The notes under the pieces: model-generated
The model's database searches: none
What the model was told of the DNA's origin: nothing
What the model saw: the letters and a program-made list of their open reading frames with translations, nothing else
Position numbers and translations under genes: made by a program
In this document: piece by piece, positions 1 to 9,913 of the stretch
Numbering within the stretch: position 1 is the stretch's first letter
How the letters are laid out: each line of letters opens with the position of its first letter
Source: Lenzites betulinus
Taxonomy: Eukaryota; Basidiomycota; Agaricomycetes; Polyporales; Polyporaceae
Reading direction: 5' to 3'
NCBI GenBank assembly: GCA_022264855.1
Contig: JABYQU010000052.1
Location: forward strand, 186,001-250,000
Length of the DNA: 64,000 nucleotides

Positions 1-27
1 CATCCAGGGCTCGGGGTGGGCGAAGGC

Positions 28-340
28 CTAGGGAGGCGCACCGTCTACGAACATGTTCCGCGTCGCGGCGGGGAGCGTGGCGGTGAGCCCGTCGAGCGCT
101 TTTGTGAGCCGCACTTGGCAGCCGAGCCGGGAGGTGTCGGTGAGCCCGAACGCCATGTCGAGCATGTCGTTCTCGTCGTCCTGTGGGCAAATGTGTTAGT
201 TAGAAGTGGCGACGCGAGGGGGAGAGGGAGAGATGGGGGGTGAGGACGGGGACGGACCTCGGGCTCGGGGGCCTTGTCGTAGCTCTCGGGGTCGAGGATG
301 ACGTGACATGTCGAGCACGCGACGGAGCCCTCGCATGCGC
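28..340 (-). CDS. YAH1: Mitochondrial [2Fe-2S] ferredoxin (adrenodoxin/Yah1 type), C-terminal exons
   Basis: Two exons read clearly on the minus strand: 340-258 and 180-28 (stop TAG at 30-28), joined in phase across a GT-AG intron at 257-181. The first carries [15 protein letters not shown], the ferredoxin cluster loop with C-x5-C-x2-C; the second carries SRLGCQV with the fourth cysteine and ends MFVDGAPP. In this family the protein passes electrons from an NADPH reductase to mitochondrial Fe-S cluster and heme A synthesis. The N-terminal half (targeting peptide and first beta strands, about 80-100 residues) could not be found upstream. A 15-nt piece ending at about 482 with a GTATCG donor could be the preceding exon but is not proven. 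All four cluster cysteines survive, so this is either a gene with unrecognised small 5' exons or a 5'-truncated copy. Confidence 0.85.
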
Positions 341-1058
341 CTGTCCATGGGTGCGTGGGGTTAGCGCGGAACGGGAATGGAGGAGGGGGAGCGGCGGTGA
401 CGGGTGTACCCGTGGCTGGTTAGGGCGGGTTCTGCGGGAGATGGGGGTGAGCGTACCCAGTGCCGGGCTCGGAGCGTTCGATACCTCCGTGGCACGCAAC
501 TGAATTAAATATGTTGTTAGAAGTGTTAGAAGTAGGACAGAAACGGTGGGAGTATGCGCACCCCTTGTGCTGTGAAAGCCACGGTGGAGAGGGCGGCCAA
601 GCGGGCGGTCTATACCAGGGCGAGGTTGGCCATCGCACGCGGTGGGTGTAGATAACTAAGAGGGTAGAATCTTCGCCTCAGAGCAGTACGTCTAGCTCAG
701 CGAAGAGACCCAGCCACAGACGACGACGAGAGGGAGACAGACGAGGAGGACGGCGAGGACGGTGAGCGCCCACAGGCGCGCGTCGGCAGACCCAGGTTAG
801 ATATTTCGGGAGTATTATTATATTTCGGGCCGGTAAGGACTTGACCACGTCATGCGGGGAAATGCCGAGCGGCCGGATTGGGCGCGCTCGGTGGCCAAAA
901 GGCGGCGTGCTCTCCTCGAGGCGACCTCCGAATTAGTTTTCTCTCTCTCTCTCTCCACCGCCCTCTGCGCCGACATCGCCCTCCTCGTCGCTCGACACGT
1001 TCCACCGTGGCGAGCAGCCTCGACCTTTGAGAGACCTCATCCGCGTGCTTCGGCCGCA
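341..1058. other. Region between ferredoxin exons and the next gene
   Basis: The missing 5' exons of the ferredoxin should lie here on the minus strand, but no frame shows the expected ferredoxin N-terminal motifs. AT-rich TATA-like tracts occur near 800-830. A CT-rich stretch at 941-958 lies about 100 bp upstream of the next start codon and may belong to its promoter. Nothing else is recognised. Confidence 0.4.
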
Positions 1059-2584
1059 ATGACTCTCAATATTCTTGTCTCGTTTTCCCTCCTCGCGCTG
1101 GTCGTCACAGCCCGTCCCATCTCGGACGCGCCGCAATCGTGAGTGGTTCATCTCCCCGCTCCCCAGACCCTCAATCTGACAGAGCGTCCATCCAAGGGTA
1201 AGGAAATCCCTCCAAGTGCAGAACGCCCTCCAGGCATTTCTTGCTTCTCGCACTGGGTACGTGCTGATCATCTCATGGCCACGCTTCTCTCCGCGTGGCG
1301 CACTGCGCCCCCAGTGCTCTGACCATCACCTCCAGGCAACGCCCAGACTACCTCCCTAACGAATCCGATGATGATATCCATATTTCCCTCACGTCCACGG
1401 AAGAGCAATCCGCCTTCCTCTCCCGCCTCGAAGACCTCGATGCCATCAAGGCTGTCATACCCTTGAACGTCGACGGAAACCCGTCCGAGGATGAGAAGGA
1501 ACTCTATGATATCCTCAAGAGTCTTCAGAACACCGGCTCCTCTCTCCAAGACCTTGACGGTGATGCCCCCTCCTTGGCGGAGGACGTTGCCGTCTCGGCC
1601 GCCGCGCCTTCTGAAGAGTCTCCAGCCGTCGAAGAATCCTCCCAGGATTACCCCTCCGTCGGTGCTCCGGATCTGTATACCTCCCCACCTGTTATTGTCA
1701 TCGCCGTCTCGTGTATCGCTGCCTTCTTCTCACTCCTCTGTATCGGTGTCGCGCTCTACGCCTTGAGCCACCTCAAGTCATTCATGCTCAAGTCAGACCT
1801 CGCCTGGGACATCCTTCCCCGTCTCGAGCGCCGCGTCGGACTCGACGGTCCTGACGACATGAATGTCGGAGGCGGCGCACCGCCTCCGGAGAAACGCCTC
1901 ATTCTGGACGGAGACGCGCTCCTCGTTCAGGAAAAGATCACCGAAGAGCTGAACGAGAAATTCCCGCCTCCGGCTCCCGTCTTGGACGACGATGATCCAG
2001 ACGAGAAGTTCGAAGACGCACCAGAGCACTCGCTGCTCTTCCTCGACCCTGATCTTCCACCGGAATATGAGCCTCTGCCTGCGCTGCCTCAGATCGTCAT
2101 CGACAGCCACCCCGATCCAGACCTGCTCCCCCTCCCCGAGCACGACCAGCCCACGCCGTTCGCGACACCACTTCGCACGCCGCTTGCCACTCCCCCGCGC
2201 TCGCCAGCACGGCAAGCGCCGCAGATGCGCGAGCTGCCCTCGTCGCCCTCGCTTACCTCCAAGCCACTCTGGTCGCTCCGCGCTTCTGACGCGCCTGTTC
2301 TCGGTCTCCCCACACGCGCCGGCTCTCCCACCCCGCAGGTGCCCGGGGCGCTCTTCGCGGATGATGCCCCAGAGATGATGGTCGAGATCCCCAGGCAAAC
2401 GCGCCCGCGTCCGCGCCAACCGCTCGACATCGCGTTCGCGCTGCAGCTGCGCCCCGGGCTGGGGCTCGGGGCAGACTCGGCGTGGCTCGTGCGCTTCCTC
2501 ATGACGATGTTCGGATGGATGACGGTGTTGATAGGTGGCGGGGGCGCGCACAGGGAGGATACACGGCGTGCGCTCACTGCGTAG
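1059..2584 (+). CDS. Unrecognised single-pass membrane protein with signal peptide
   Basis: The proposed model has three exons: 1059-1138, 1183-1197 (a 15-nt micro-exon) and 1315-2584, which splice in phase to about 454 residues. The N-terminus (MTLNILVSFSLLALVVTA) looks like a cleavable signal peptide. A second hydrophobic helix at about residues 158-182 (IVIAVSCIAAFFSLLCIGVAL) would anchor the protein. The stretch between is acidic and Ser/Glu-rich. After the helix comes a long Pro-rich, disordered-looking tail with many TP and SP sites. No enzymatic domain is recognised. The layout suggests a type I membrane protein of the secretory pathway or plasma membrane; this is inference. The large last exon is secure; the two small 5' exons rest only on splice signals and phase. 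Confidence 0.7.
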
Positions 2585-2943
2585 TCGCTGCGTCTGCCTC
2601 GAAGCTCGGCCCCCGTCTCACTCATGGATTCTCGCATAGTATCCGGACCCCTCATCATATGACACATCCCTTGCATTTTCTCATTGCATTTCGCTCCTAT
2701 AGCACACCACATATTTCTTGCAGATATCCCGCATTCTCTACGCTCCCGCTCTGCCCTCGCCTTGGGCGTCCGCCGGCACGGATCTCCGCTTCTCTGGACC
2801 CAGTGTCCGGCAGTTCGCCCATGCCTAGTTAGCGTGGACAAGTTGCACACTCTCTGATACCTTACATACGCAGTACCGATGGATGGATAGTGATGGATGG
2901 ATCGCTGGAAGGATTCTTGTAGTAGGTACATAGCGCGTTATAC
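2585..2943. other. Intergenic, 3' flank
   Basis: No gene is seen. This is presumably the 3' untranslated region of the upstream membrane-protein gene followed by spacer up to the inverted-repeat element. Confidence 0.5.
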
Positions 2944-4017
2944 TATTGCTGTTCTCGCGGCGCTTGTCGCCGGCCTGATTTCGATTTTTTCGCACACTCA
3001 CTGCTCTGCGAACGCCTCCACTCAGAACATCGATAACTCGCTCAATTTTCCGTCTTTTGGCTTGATTCCTTCAGATTCGGACTCGTCTCGTCTGCGCGCA
3101 GGGCACAGTGGTCGTTTCGTTACGAACGGACAACATAGGCTACCCACCCTCCTCGGCAGCCACCGCAACACCAGAACATGAATATCAGATGAAGCACGCA
3201 TCGTGGACGAGTGGGGACTGTCTCTCTGGGTTCCTTGCGAGCCGGTGGAGGGCATGACACTAAATTCTTGCGGTACGGTGCATAGTCTCAGTGTCTTCCT
3301 TACCACTTGGCTCCCTTGCCGCCTCCTCCCCCGTCTTTGCTTCGTCTGTCTTGCTCACACATATGCAAAAAGCCCCGGTGTACACTGCGTGTATCCACCA
3401 TCTCTAACGAGACATATTTTATGCCACAATGGAATCTGATTGCTTGTATTTCGCTTGGGCGTGCTCAAGTCATGGGAAGATATCTCTCCCTGAGTTATGT
3501 ATCTCAGACCACTTCGTCTTTCTTTGCACGCTTTTATCAAAGAAGTAATGATGATACAGGAGATGTATTGACAGGCCTGACTATTACATAGCACATATAA
3601 GCTCATCCAATGTAATATTTGTGACATGCAAGACTGCCCCACAGCCCAGTGCGCGAGCAGCTGCAATGCGAAGCAGACTATGCACCGTACCGCAAAAATT
3701 GAGTGTCATGCCCTCTGCCGCACCTCAAAGACCCTCGAGATCCTCTTCCATCTGCCTGCGGCGCGCGGTTCACTTGCAAACTGTGTTCTGGTGCTGAAGG
3801 GGGCCTTCGAGGAGCGGGTGGGTCCGAGTTGTCCGTTCACGACGAAACCAGCACCGTGCCCTGCGCGCAGACGAGACGAGTCCGAATCTGAAGGAATCAA
3901 GCCAAAAGACGGAAAATTGAGCGAGTTATCGATGTTCTGAGTGGAGGCGTTCGCAGAGCAGTGAGTGTGCGAAAAAATCGAAATCAAGCCGGCGACAAGC
4001 GCCGCGAGAACAGCAAT
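2944..4017. repeat. 1.07-kb inverted-repeat (foldback-like) element
   Basis: The left arm, about 2944-3287, is repeated in inverted orientation as about 4017-3676. The outer 165 bp of each arm match almost base for base (2944-3108 against 4017-3853). The innermost 40 bp (about 3248-3287 against 3715-3676, including GGTACGGTGCATAGTC) also match closely. The middle of each arm has diverged. Arm lengths are nearly equal (344 and 342 bp), which argues for one paired structure rather than chance. The spacer is about 388 bp. Neither arm nor spacer holds a convincing gene; the same peptide is readable outward from both arms only because of the symmetry. No clear target-site duplication was found. 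It could be a non-autonomous foldback or MITE-like element, or a local inverted duplication. Confidence 0.8.
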
Positions 4018-4300
4018 ATCCCTTGTGGGCTTTGAACACGTCGCGGTCGACCGCAGCGAGAGTTCAATACGACCTGGTGCATGCCCGAGCCGGGATCTCG
4101 AGGACGCGCAGCGCGATCGGGCTGGCGCCTACTTGAATTACACCTCTTCCTCGTACCACCACCTGGCCTTGGCCGTACTCACCATTCTTTCTCTCTCGCG
4201 GTCACCAGCGCACAGTCTGCATCTCCTGACTAGCGCATACTCTACAGCTGTATCGCCCTCACTAGCCGGCGCTCGTCTTGGCTGCCGTCTGCCTGCCCCG
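4018..4300. other. 5' flank of the Spo7-like gene
   Basis: A pyrimidine-rich spacer (4180-4260) precedes the Spo7-like start codon. No separate gene is recognised. Confidence 0.4.
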
Positions 4301-5622
4301 ATGGCCCCGCGCCCCGCGCTGCCAATACCCACGGGCTCGTTCTACCCCTCGAACGATGCGGCAACGCACCGCGACCTGCTGCTGTTCGAGGAACGGCTGA
4401 AGACGACCGCAGCGTCGCTCAACCGTCGTAAACGTCGCTACCAACGTGCGTGCGCCGCCCTCGCCGCGCTCCCGCTCACCCGCTCAGCCTGCAGCTTTCC
4501 CCACCTCGCGCGGCGCTCCATGCCCACTCCCGAACGGGACCCGTCGCAAACATAATCACCACGTTCACCACGCGCAGTGTTCCTCCTACAGTTGCTCATC
4601 ATCATCGCGTTCCTCCTCTGCGAGGTCGTGCTGCAGACGAACCTCCTCGGGATCCCGTACACCTGGCTTCTTCGCCGCGCGCTGCCAGAGCTATACCCCG
4701 CACACGGCGGGCAGGCAGGGGTCGTCCGGGTACACCCTTATTTTGCGTCGGGCCTGCTTTTCGTAGCTGTCACGACGCTCGTGCTCTTCTTTGCGAGCGG
4801 GATGTACTCGGAGAAGATCGGCTATGCGAACAAGTACGTATTCGTTTGTCCTCAGGTGACCGTTTTCTGACTGACCCCGTCTCGCTCTTCTCCCTTGCCT
4901 GCATGTCTCCCCATGATCGACATATTCTTGCACTCAGATACGTCCCGCACGCAAACCGCTCACTACGCAACTTCAATATGCATCTAAACATGCGCCAGCC
5001 TCCATTACGCTCCAAACTCCCCTTCAACCCCTTCGCCTTCCTCTTCGCACGACCCACCCCCTCCTCCCCTCCCTCCCCAACATCCCCCACCCACGCCCCC
5101 ACATCCACACACCCGCGCCGCAACCGCAGCCCCTCCCCCTCGCGCGCCGCGCGCCGCAGCTCCTCCGTCCCCATCCCGCCCATCCCGCCCGCCTCCAACC
5201 CGCGCGGCGAGCTCATCTTCAGCAGCCGCGTCGACCGCGGCTTCCGCGACGCCTACGACCGCTACCGCGCGCAGTTCGAGCGGCGCCGCGCCGAGCGCGA
5301 GCGCGCCGCCCGCGCGCAGACCTGGACGGGCGCGCTCCTCCTCCGCCTCCCGTGGGTCGGCGCGGGCGCGAAGGCGCCGCTGCCCGGCTCGCCGACGGGC
5401 GCCGGGTCGGGGGCCGCGACGCCCGTGAGCGGCGCGGCCGGCCGGGGCTTCGGGCCGCAGGGCTCGGCGCGCGGGCGGGTGGGCAGCACGCCGCCGTCGG
5501 GGTCGCGCAAGTCGAGCCCGGTCCCGGGGCGCACGGGGTCGCGGAAGAGCTCGGGCGTGCATGCGCCGCCGGCGCCCCCGCAGCCGCACCCGTTGGCCGG
5601 GGAGGTGGAAAAGGTAGGGTGA
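4301..5622 (+). CDS. SPO7: Spo7-like regulatory subunit of the Nem1-Spo7 lipin phosphatase
   Basis: Exons 4301-4445, 4578-4833 and 4938-5622 join in phase to about 361 residues. The hallmarks are the N-terminal LLLFEERLKTTAASLNRRKRRYQ-like stretch, a first membrane helix at about residues 49-67, a second at about 103-125, and a conserved block after it (GYANKYVPHANRSLRNFN). In yeast, Spo7 binds the Nem1 phosphatase in the ER/nuclear envelope and the pair dephosphorylates the phosphatidate phosphatase Pah1, steering phosphatidate toward triacylglycerol. After about residue 155 comes a tail of Pro, Ser, Arg and Gly low complexity, which explains the length beyond yeast Spo7. The GT-AG boundaries are canonical and the codon split at the second intron restores the conserved NKYVPH. 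The start is the first ATG before the conserved region. Confidence 0.85.
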
Positions 5623-5933
5623 GGTGCTGCGGACGTGTTTTGTGTCGTGCCAGTGTGTGCCGGCGGCTGCGGGTGTGGACGCTGACTGTGCGAAGGGTGT
5701 ATTTTATATCTTGGTAGACTACGCGGTATGTAATGGGCTGTTCTCGACGTGTGCCCGTGTGCTTGCTTACGGGCGTGATTCTAACCGATTCTGACCGCGT
5801 GTTTGCTCGAGAGGTGGGTGCCCGACGCCCATGATGTAGGTCAGAGAAAATTAGGTTCGACCGATGATTATCAACACCCAGCAGCGTGTTCCCGCGGGAA
5901 GTGCGACGTGCTCCGGATAGATTACAGTGACGT
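5623..5933. other. Convergent intergenic spacer
   Basis: A 311-bp spacer lies between the 3' ends of the Spo7-like gene (+) and the AA9 gene (-). It presumably carries both 3' untranslated regions. No other feature is seen. Confidence 0.6.
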
Positions 5934-7153
5934 TCAACCGGACCAGACAGCCTGCCATGAGAATATCCCTGTCAGTACGTGCAACAACGAACATGTCAGA
6001 TCCTACTCACCGGACCAGGTTGCGTGTAGTTCCTCGGGATCGGCCACTGCGCCACCACAGAAGACGTGTCAGCCTCTATTGATTCCTCGCCAGGTGGGAC
6101 AACTCACGTAGATATCGATCAAAATGCCCGGTTCCTTCAACGACGCATCGTCCACAGTCAGCGTTGCCCGAGCGCTACGAAAACACCACTCACCTCGCCA
6201 GTGTACACCCCAGGAATGGCCACCAAAGGCCCCGGCGTGCCCTCCCCACCGCCCGTAACCTTGATCTGCCCGCACGAGATCTACCACACCCCCGTCAACC
6301 CACCTCTCTCATATACACCACGCAAAAAAAAAACACTCACATAAAACTGCGCCCCGCCCACCTCCCCCGCCGCATGCAGCGCAATCGCCTCCATCCTCAC
6401 CAAATACTCCCCGCTCGGCAACGCGCGCGGCAGCTTCCAATGCACCGCCGCGCGCCCCTGCGCGGGCCACTCAATGCTCCCCCCGCCGTCCGTCACCGCG
6501 CCGACCGCGTGCGCCTTGAACCACACGCGCCCGGCGCCGTCCCACGAGGCAAGGTCTGCGCCGTGCGGGGCGCGCGCCATGTACACGTTCACGACGCCCG
6601 GGTGGTAGATCGTCTGGTCGCACGCGATGCCGAGCGTCGTGCCTGCCGCGACGGAGATTGTTTGGGCGGTGGCGTGCGTTTGTGTGTCGTAGCAGCGGAA
6701 GTCGGGGCTTGATACGTTCGTCACCTGTGTGCGCGGGGAGCTCTCATTAGCGTTGTGGTGATTTGAAGAAGGTAGGTGGGGAGCAAGGCAAGTGGCCAAG
6801 AGAGTATGTGGTGGGGAAGGTGCTGACGAGTGTGAGTGCGGAGGACGGTAGACGGCCGGCGCAGGTAAGTGACGACGAGAGTCGGCGTGTAGGGGCGGAA
6901 GGTAATGACGAGAAGGAGCGACGATGGGGACGTACGGGTGCTTGGCTGTAGTAGTTGTTCGTCTTGCGGACGTTGACCCACGGCGCCGTCTTGACGCCAT
7001 CGACGATCAAGCTCGGAAACGTATCTGCACACAACACAACGCCGCTCAGCCTGACACCCCCACACGTCGACAACAAGGGGAAGAAGGGGGGCACTCACAG
7101 TGAGCGAACGCAGAGGACGCGAGAGCGACGAGGACGACGACTGTCTGCAGCAT
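5934..7153 (-). CDS. Secreted AA9 lytic polysaccharide monooxygenase (no CBM)
   Basis: Seven exons splice in phase: 7153-7099, 7024-6936, 6724-6341, 6280-6194, 6134-6108, 6046-6011 and 5951-5934 (TGA), giving 231 residues. A 17-residue signal peptide (MLQTVVVLVALASSAFA) is followed by His18, which becomes His1 of the mature enzyme. With His89 (IYHPG) it forms the copper histidine brace. The second-shell residues are also present: His165, Gln174 and axial Tyr176 in GGAQFY. The C-terminal core reads EPGILIDIYWPIP and ends GPAVWSG. AA9 enzymes oxidatively cleave cellulose or other beta-1,4-glucans using H2O2 or O2 plus reductant, outside the cell. No carbohydrate-binding module follows. The last three exons are only 27, 36 and 18 nt. 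A TATA-like box lies about 65 bp upstream. Confidence 0.93.
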
Positions 7154-7213
7154 GGTGGGTGAAACGTGGTGAAACCGGACGTACGTCCCTGCCCCCGCGC
7201 GGTCCAGTCCAGG

Positions 7214-7222
7214 GATATATAT
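7214..7222 (-). promoter_or_regulatory. TATA-like box of the AA9 gene
   Basis: A TATATAT run on the minus strand lies about 65 bp upstream of the AA9 start codon at 7153. The position is right for a core promoter; function is inferred. Confidence 0.55.
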
Positions 7223-8536
7223 GCACGTCCTCGTATGCAGAGCGGGCTTGAAGGCCGTCCGCACGCGACGGGGGACACACGGCCGCGCGGCAGCTGTCGG
7301 GGGAATGGCACCAAGGGTGGGTGGCTGCGTGCGGGGGTGAGCATCATCGCTGAGCACGTCCAACAGGAACATACCACACTCGGAGCCTCGATGCGCCCAA
7401 GCACGAAGACGCACCGCCGCTGCCGAGGACATAGGGCACCGCAGGGACCTCCAGGGTTGGGCCCTGAACCGATCGATGGGACGGGTCCCCCAGGACGCGG
7501 CGAGCGATGAAGCGGGAGCGATGAAGGCAGCAGTATGCAAGTCGGAATGCAGCCCACGGCGAGAGGATTGCGGGGTACGGCCGCCCCCCACGAGACGAAG
7601 TCCCCCAGAGCCGTCTTGAATGAAGGCTGCTCCCGTTGGAATGAAGACGACCCCCGGCGTGGTCCCGGCGCCTGACATACCTCGGACGAAGACCGATTTC
7701 CTTCTTCACCAACTAGGCCAAGAGGGCCGACGACAGACAGTACTGCCCAGCGATGTGGCCGCCTCCCCAGCAGCGGGGTGTTCAGAGAGCCCAGGGTGCC
7801 TCGAGGGCAGGTATGGACGTCGGCGTGCGGCCACCCGCCGGCCACCGTGCGCCACCCGGCAGTCCTCCTGGAACAGTGGCGCACAGGCCATCGACGCGTC
7901 CTCGCGGAGACGACGACATTCCAGGAGGGTGTTGCCGGGAATTTACAGCAGCAGGGGTGGCGTGGGGTGGACACACAGAGTGCGAGCGCAGGTCATCGAT
8001 ATGGCAGAGGCAGTGGGGGTGCCAGACTGGGGACGCCACACGGCGATCCTCCCGGGGCAGTGGCATACACGCTGCCAGGATGCCTCCGTGGAGACGGTGA
8101 CATACGAGGGAGACGTTGGGGGCAATGTCGAGGCATGGATAGCTCAGAAGCCAGCGCAGGTCGTCGCTATGGTGGGGGTTGCGGGACAAAAGACCAACAT
8201 GAGCGTCTACGGGCGGCACTGTTTGAGCGAACAATGGACGCCGCGCTCGGGCATTTCAAAATACAGTGAGCGGGTCGTTCTCAAGGACACGTAGCTATAG
8301 GCTGGCGTTGATATTTCCGCAGCGTCGGCGGCGACGGGGGATGAGTACGACGTAGCGCGGGAGCTGGCGTCGCGCCCAAGTCACCGCCATTCGCGATAAT
8401 GTCCTTCCGTATGCAAGGTTCATCATCGGGGGGATCAACAACACAGCGGTGTAGGGGGTACGTTTAAATGCATGCCGGCGGACGTTCTATACGACACACA
8501 CGCGAAGGGGATACAGTGCAGCGCGGACGAACGCCT
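7223..8536. other. Gene-poor region
   Basis: No convincing gene. Open frames here have no family signature and no clear exon structure. Most of the notable content is the imperfect tandem repeat reported separately at about 7855-8150. Confidence 0.4.
7855..8150. repeat. Imperfect tandem duplication, period about 180 bp
   Basis: Two diverged copies can be aligned by eye. About 7855-7965 contains cggcagtcctcctggaacag, then gcgga, gacgacgacattccaggagg. About 8037-8145 contains cggcgatcctcccggggcag, then ggaga, cggtgacatacgagggag. A shorter third copy may start near 8150 (ccagcgcaggtcgtcgctat). The copies differ at many bases, so the duplication is old. In one frame both copies read a similar short peptide, which could mean the remnant of a repeat protein, but no intact gene is visible. 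Confidence 0.45.
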
Positions 8537-9913
8537 TCATGCTTGACAGGCTACAACTACTACACGAAGAACAAACATACCACACGGCCTCCCGCGTCCA
8601 TCTGCCCCGAAGCCCTGCACCACCGCAACATCACCACCAGAACGCGCTGTCCAACGCAAGAACCCAGCAAACACGATGATCAACATCATGGCAAGATCCC
8701 GCGCGAAGACACAATGAACGACGCACCTTCTCACACCCCCAGATAAGCCCACGATTGGCGCATGTTGGTTTCCCCGTCGCCGCCACCGCGCGCGCGATGC
8801 CGGCGACGAGTACTCACCCCGGGGGCCACGAGAAGGCCTGCGCCACCACCCCGGGACCTTTCGACCACTCCCCCTCTGCCAGACGCGCTTCGGGCCGCCG
8901 CAATTGTGCAGCGGGTGTTCTGCGCCGGCTTCCTGCGCCCTGTTGAGTGTGTCGAGTCGAAGTCGGGTCGTCTGTCGTCCTGTCGTCCGTCGCCGTGTCG
9001 AGTGTCGTCCTCGCCGAATCGTCGTATCGCCGTGCCGAATGTCGTCCAGTCGTCGTGTCGTCGTCGTCGAAAACCAAAACCGAATAAAAGTCGCACATGC
9101 ACAACGCACGCTCAACTGCGTGCGCCTGCTCCTCTTACCGCCCCCAAAACAAACAAGGCGCCAAGTCCGCCGTGGGCCGGCGCGCAGCTCGGGCACGGGG
9201 ATGGTGGGGGCGGGGCGTGCCCGGCGCGGAGCACGGGCAAGGGTGTGCCGCCGTGCCCGGCGCGGAGCTCGGGCACTGGGCAGGGTTATGAGGGCACACT
9301 GCGCCCAGCGCGGAGCATGGGCAACAAGGCAATGTATTGTGCCAAATCGCCCTGGCAGGGGGGTAGTGTCGGGAGAGCGGGGAGCGACGGCGGGGTGGCG
9401 GAAGAGGAAGGCGTGCAATGGGGAGAATGGTGGAAGTGGTGGAAGGTGGAGGGGACGGAGCAGGAAACCGGGAACGAGACGACGACCGAGACGGGGGCGG
9501 GAAAGCGAGCGGCTAGGGGGAGCAGGCGTGGCGGAGAGACGTCGGAGAGGAGGGGGCGGGAAACGGGGAAAGGAAGAGGTTAGGAGGAGCGCAGGGGAGG
9601 GGGGTGCGGGGGATATATACGCGGGGGACGTCAAGGTTAAGACTCCGCAGTGTCGAAGAGATGGAAGAGATGCGGCGCATGACAAACGAATCAGATAAAG
9701 AACAATGGTTGTTTGCCTCGCCGCCGTCGCGCGCGCGCGCACGCTGGGGCAGCCCCGCTGCAGCAGCACGCCTCGCGCCGTTCCAAACAGCCAGATCACC
9801 CGGGCGCGCGTATCTCGAGAGTGCCTGCGTGATGCGCGGCCCAAATTGCCGAGTGCCACCCTGACCTCGTTGTCCCAATTCGACTCAGCGTGAGAGTGCG
9901 GCGGGTGGCACAC
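8537..9913. other. Low-complexity GC-rich region with a long open frame
   Basis: A 458-codon open frame runs on the minus strand, but its translation is Arg/Pro/Thr-biased, without any recognisable domain, and equally open frames exist on the other strand, as expected for high-GC repeats. The region contains a gtcgtc-rich stretch (about 8945-9070), the short repeats listed separately, and a TATA-like ggatatatac at about 9612. I do not call a gene. Confidence 0.4.
9178..9323. repeat. Short dispersed repeat, about four copies of a 17-21 bp GC-rich unit
   Basis: Units related to gcccggcgcggagcacgggca begin near 9181, 9219, 9254 and 9302, spaced 35-48 bp apart. They differ mainly at the base after gagc. 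No function is evident. Confidence 0.6.

Noticed and set aside
6135..6193. Reading straight through intron 4 of the AA9 gene
   Set aside because: The frame through the intron meets a stop in the correct phase, and the alternative frame gives a sequence unlike any AA9. Removing the 59-nt intron gives the expected YTGEEPGILIDIY.
8537..9913. 458-codon minus-strand open frame
   Set aside because: Composition is Arg/Pro/Thr-biased as expected from GC-rich repeats, the opposite strand is equally open, and no domain or splice pattern supports it.
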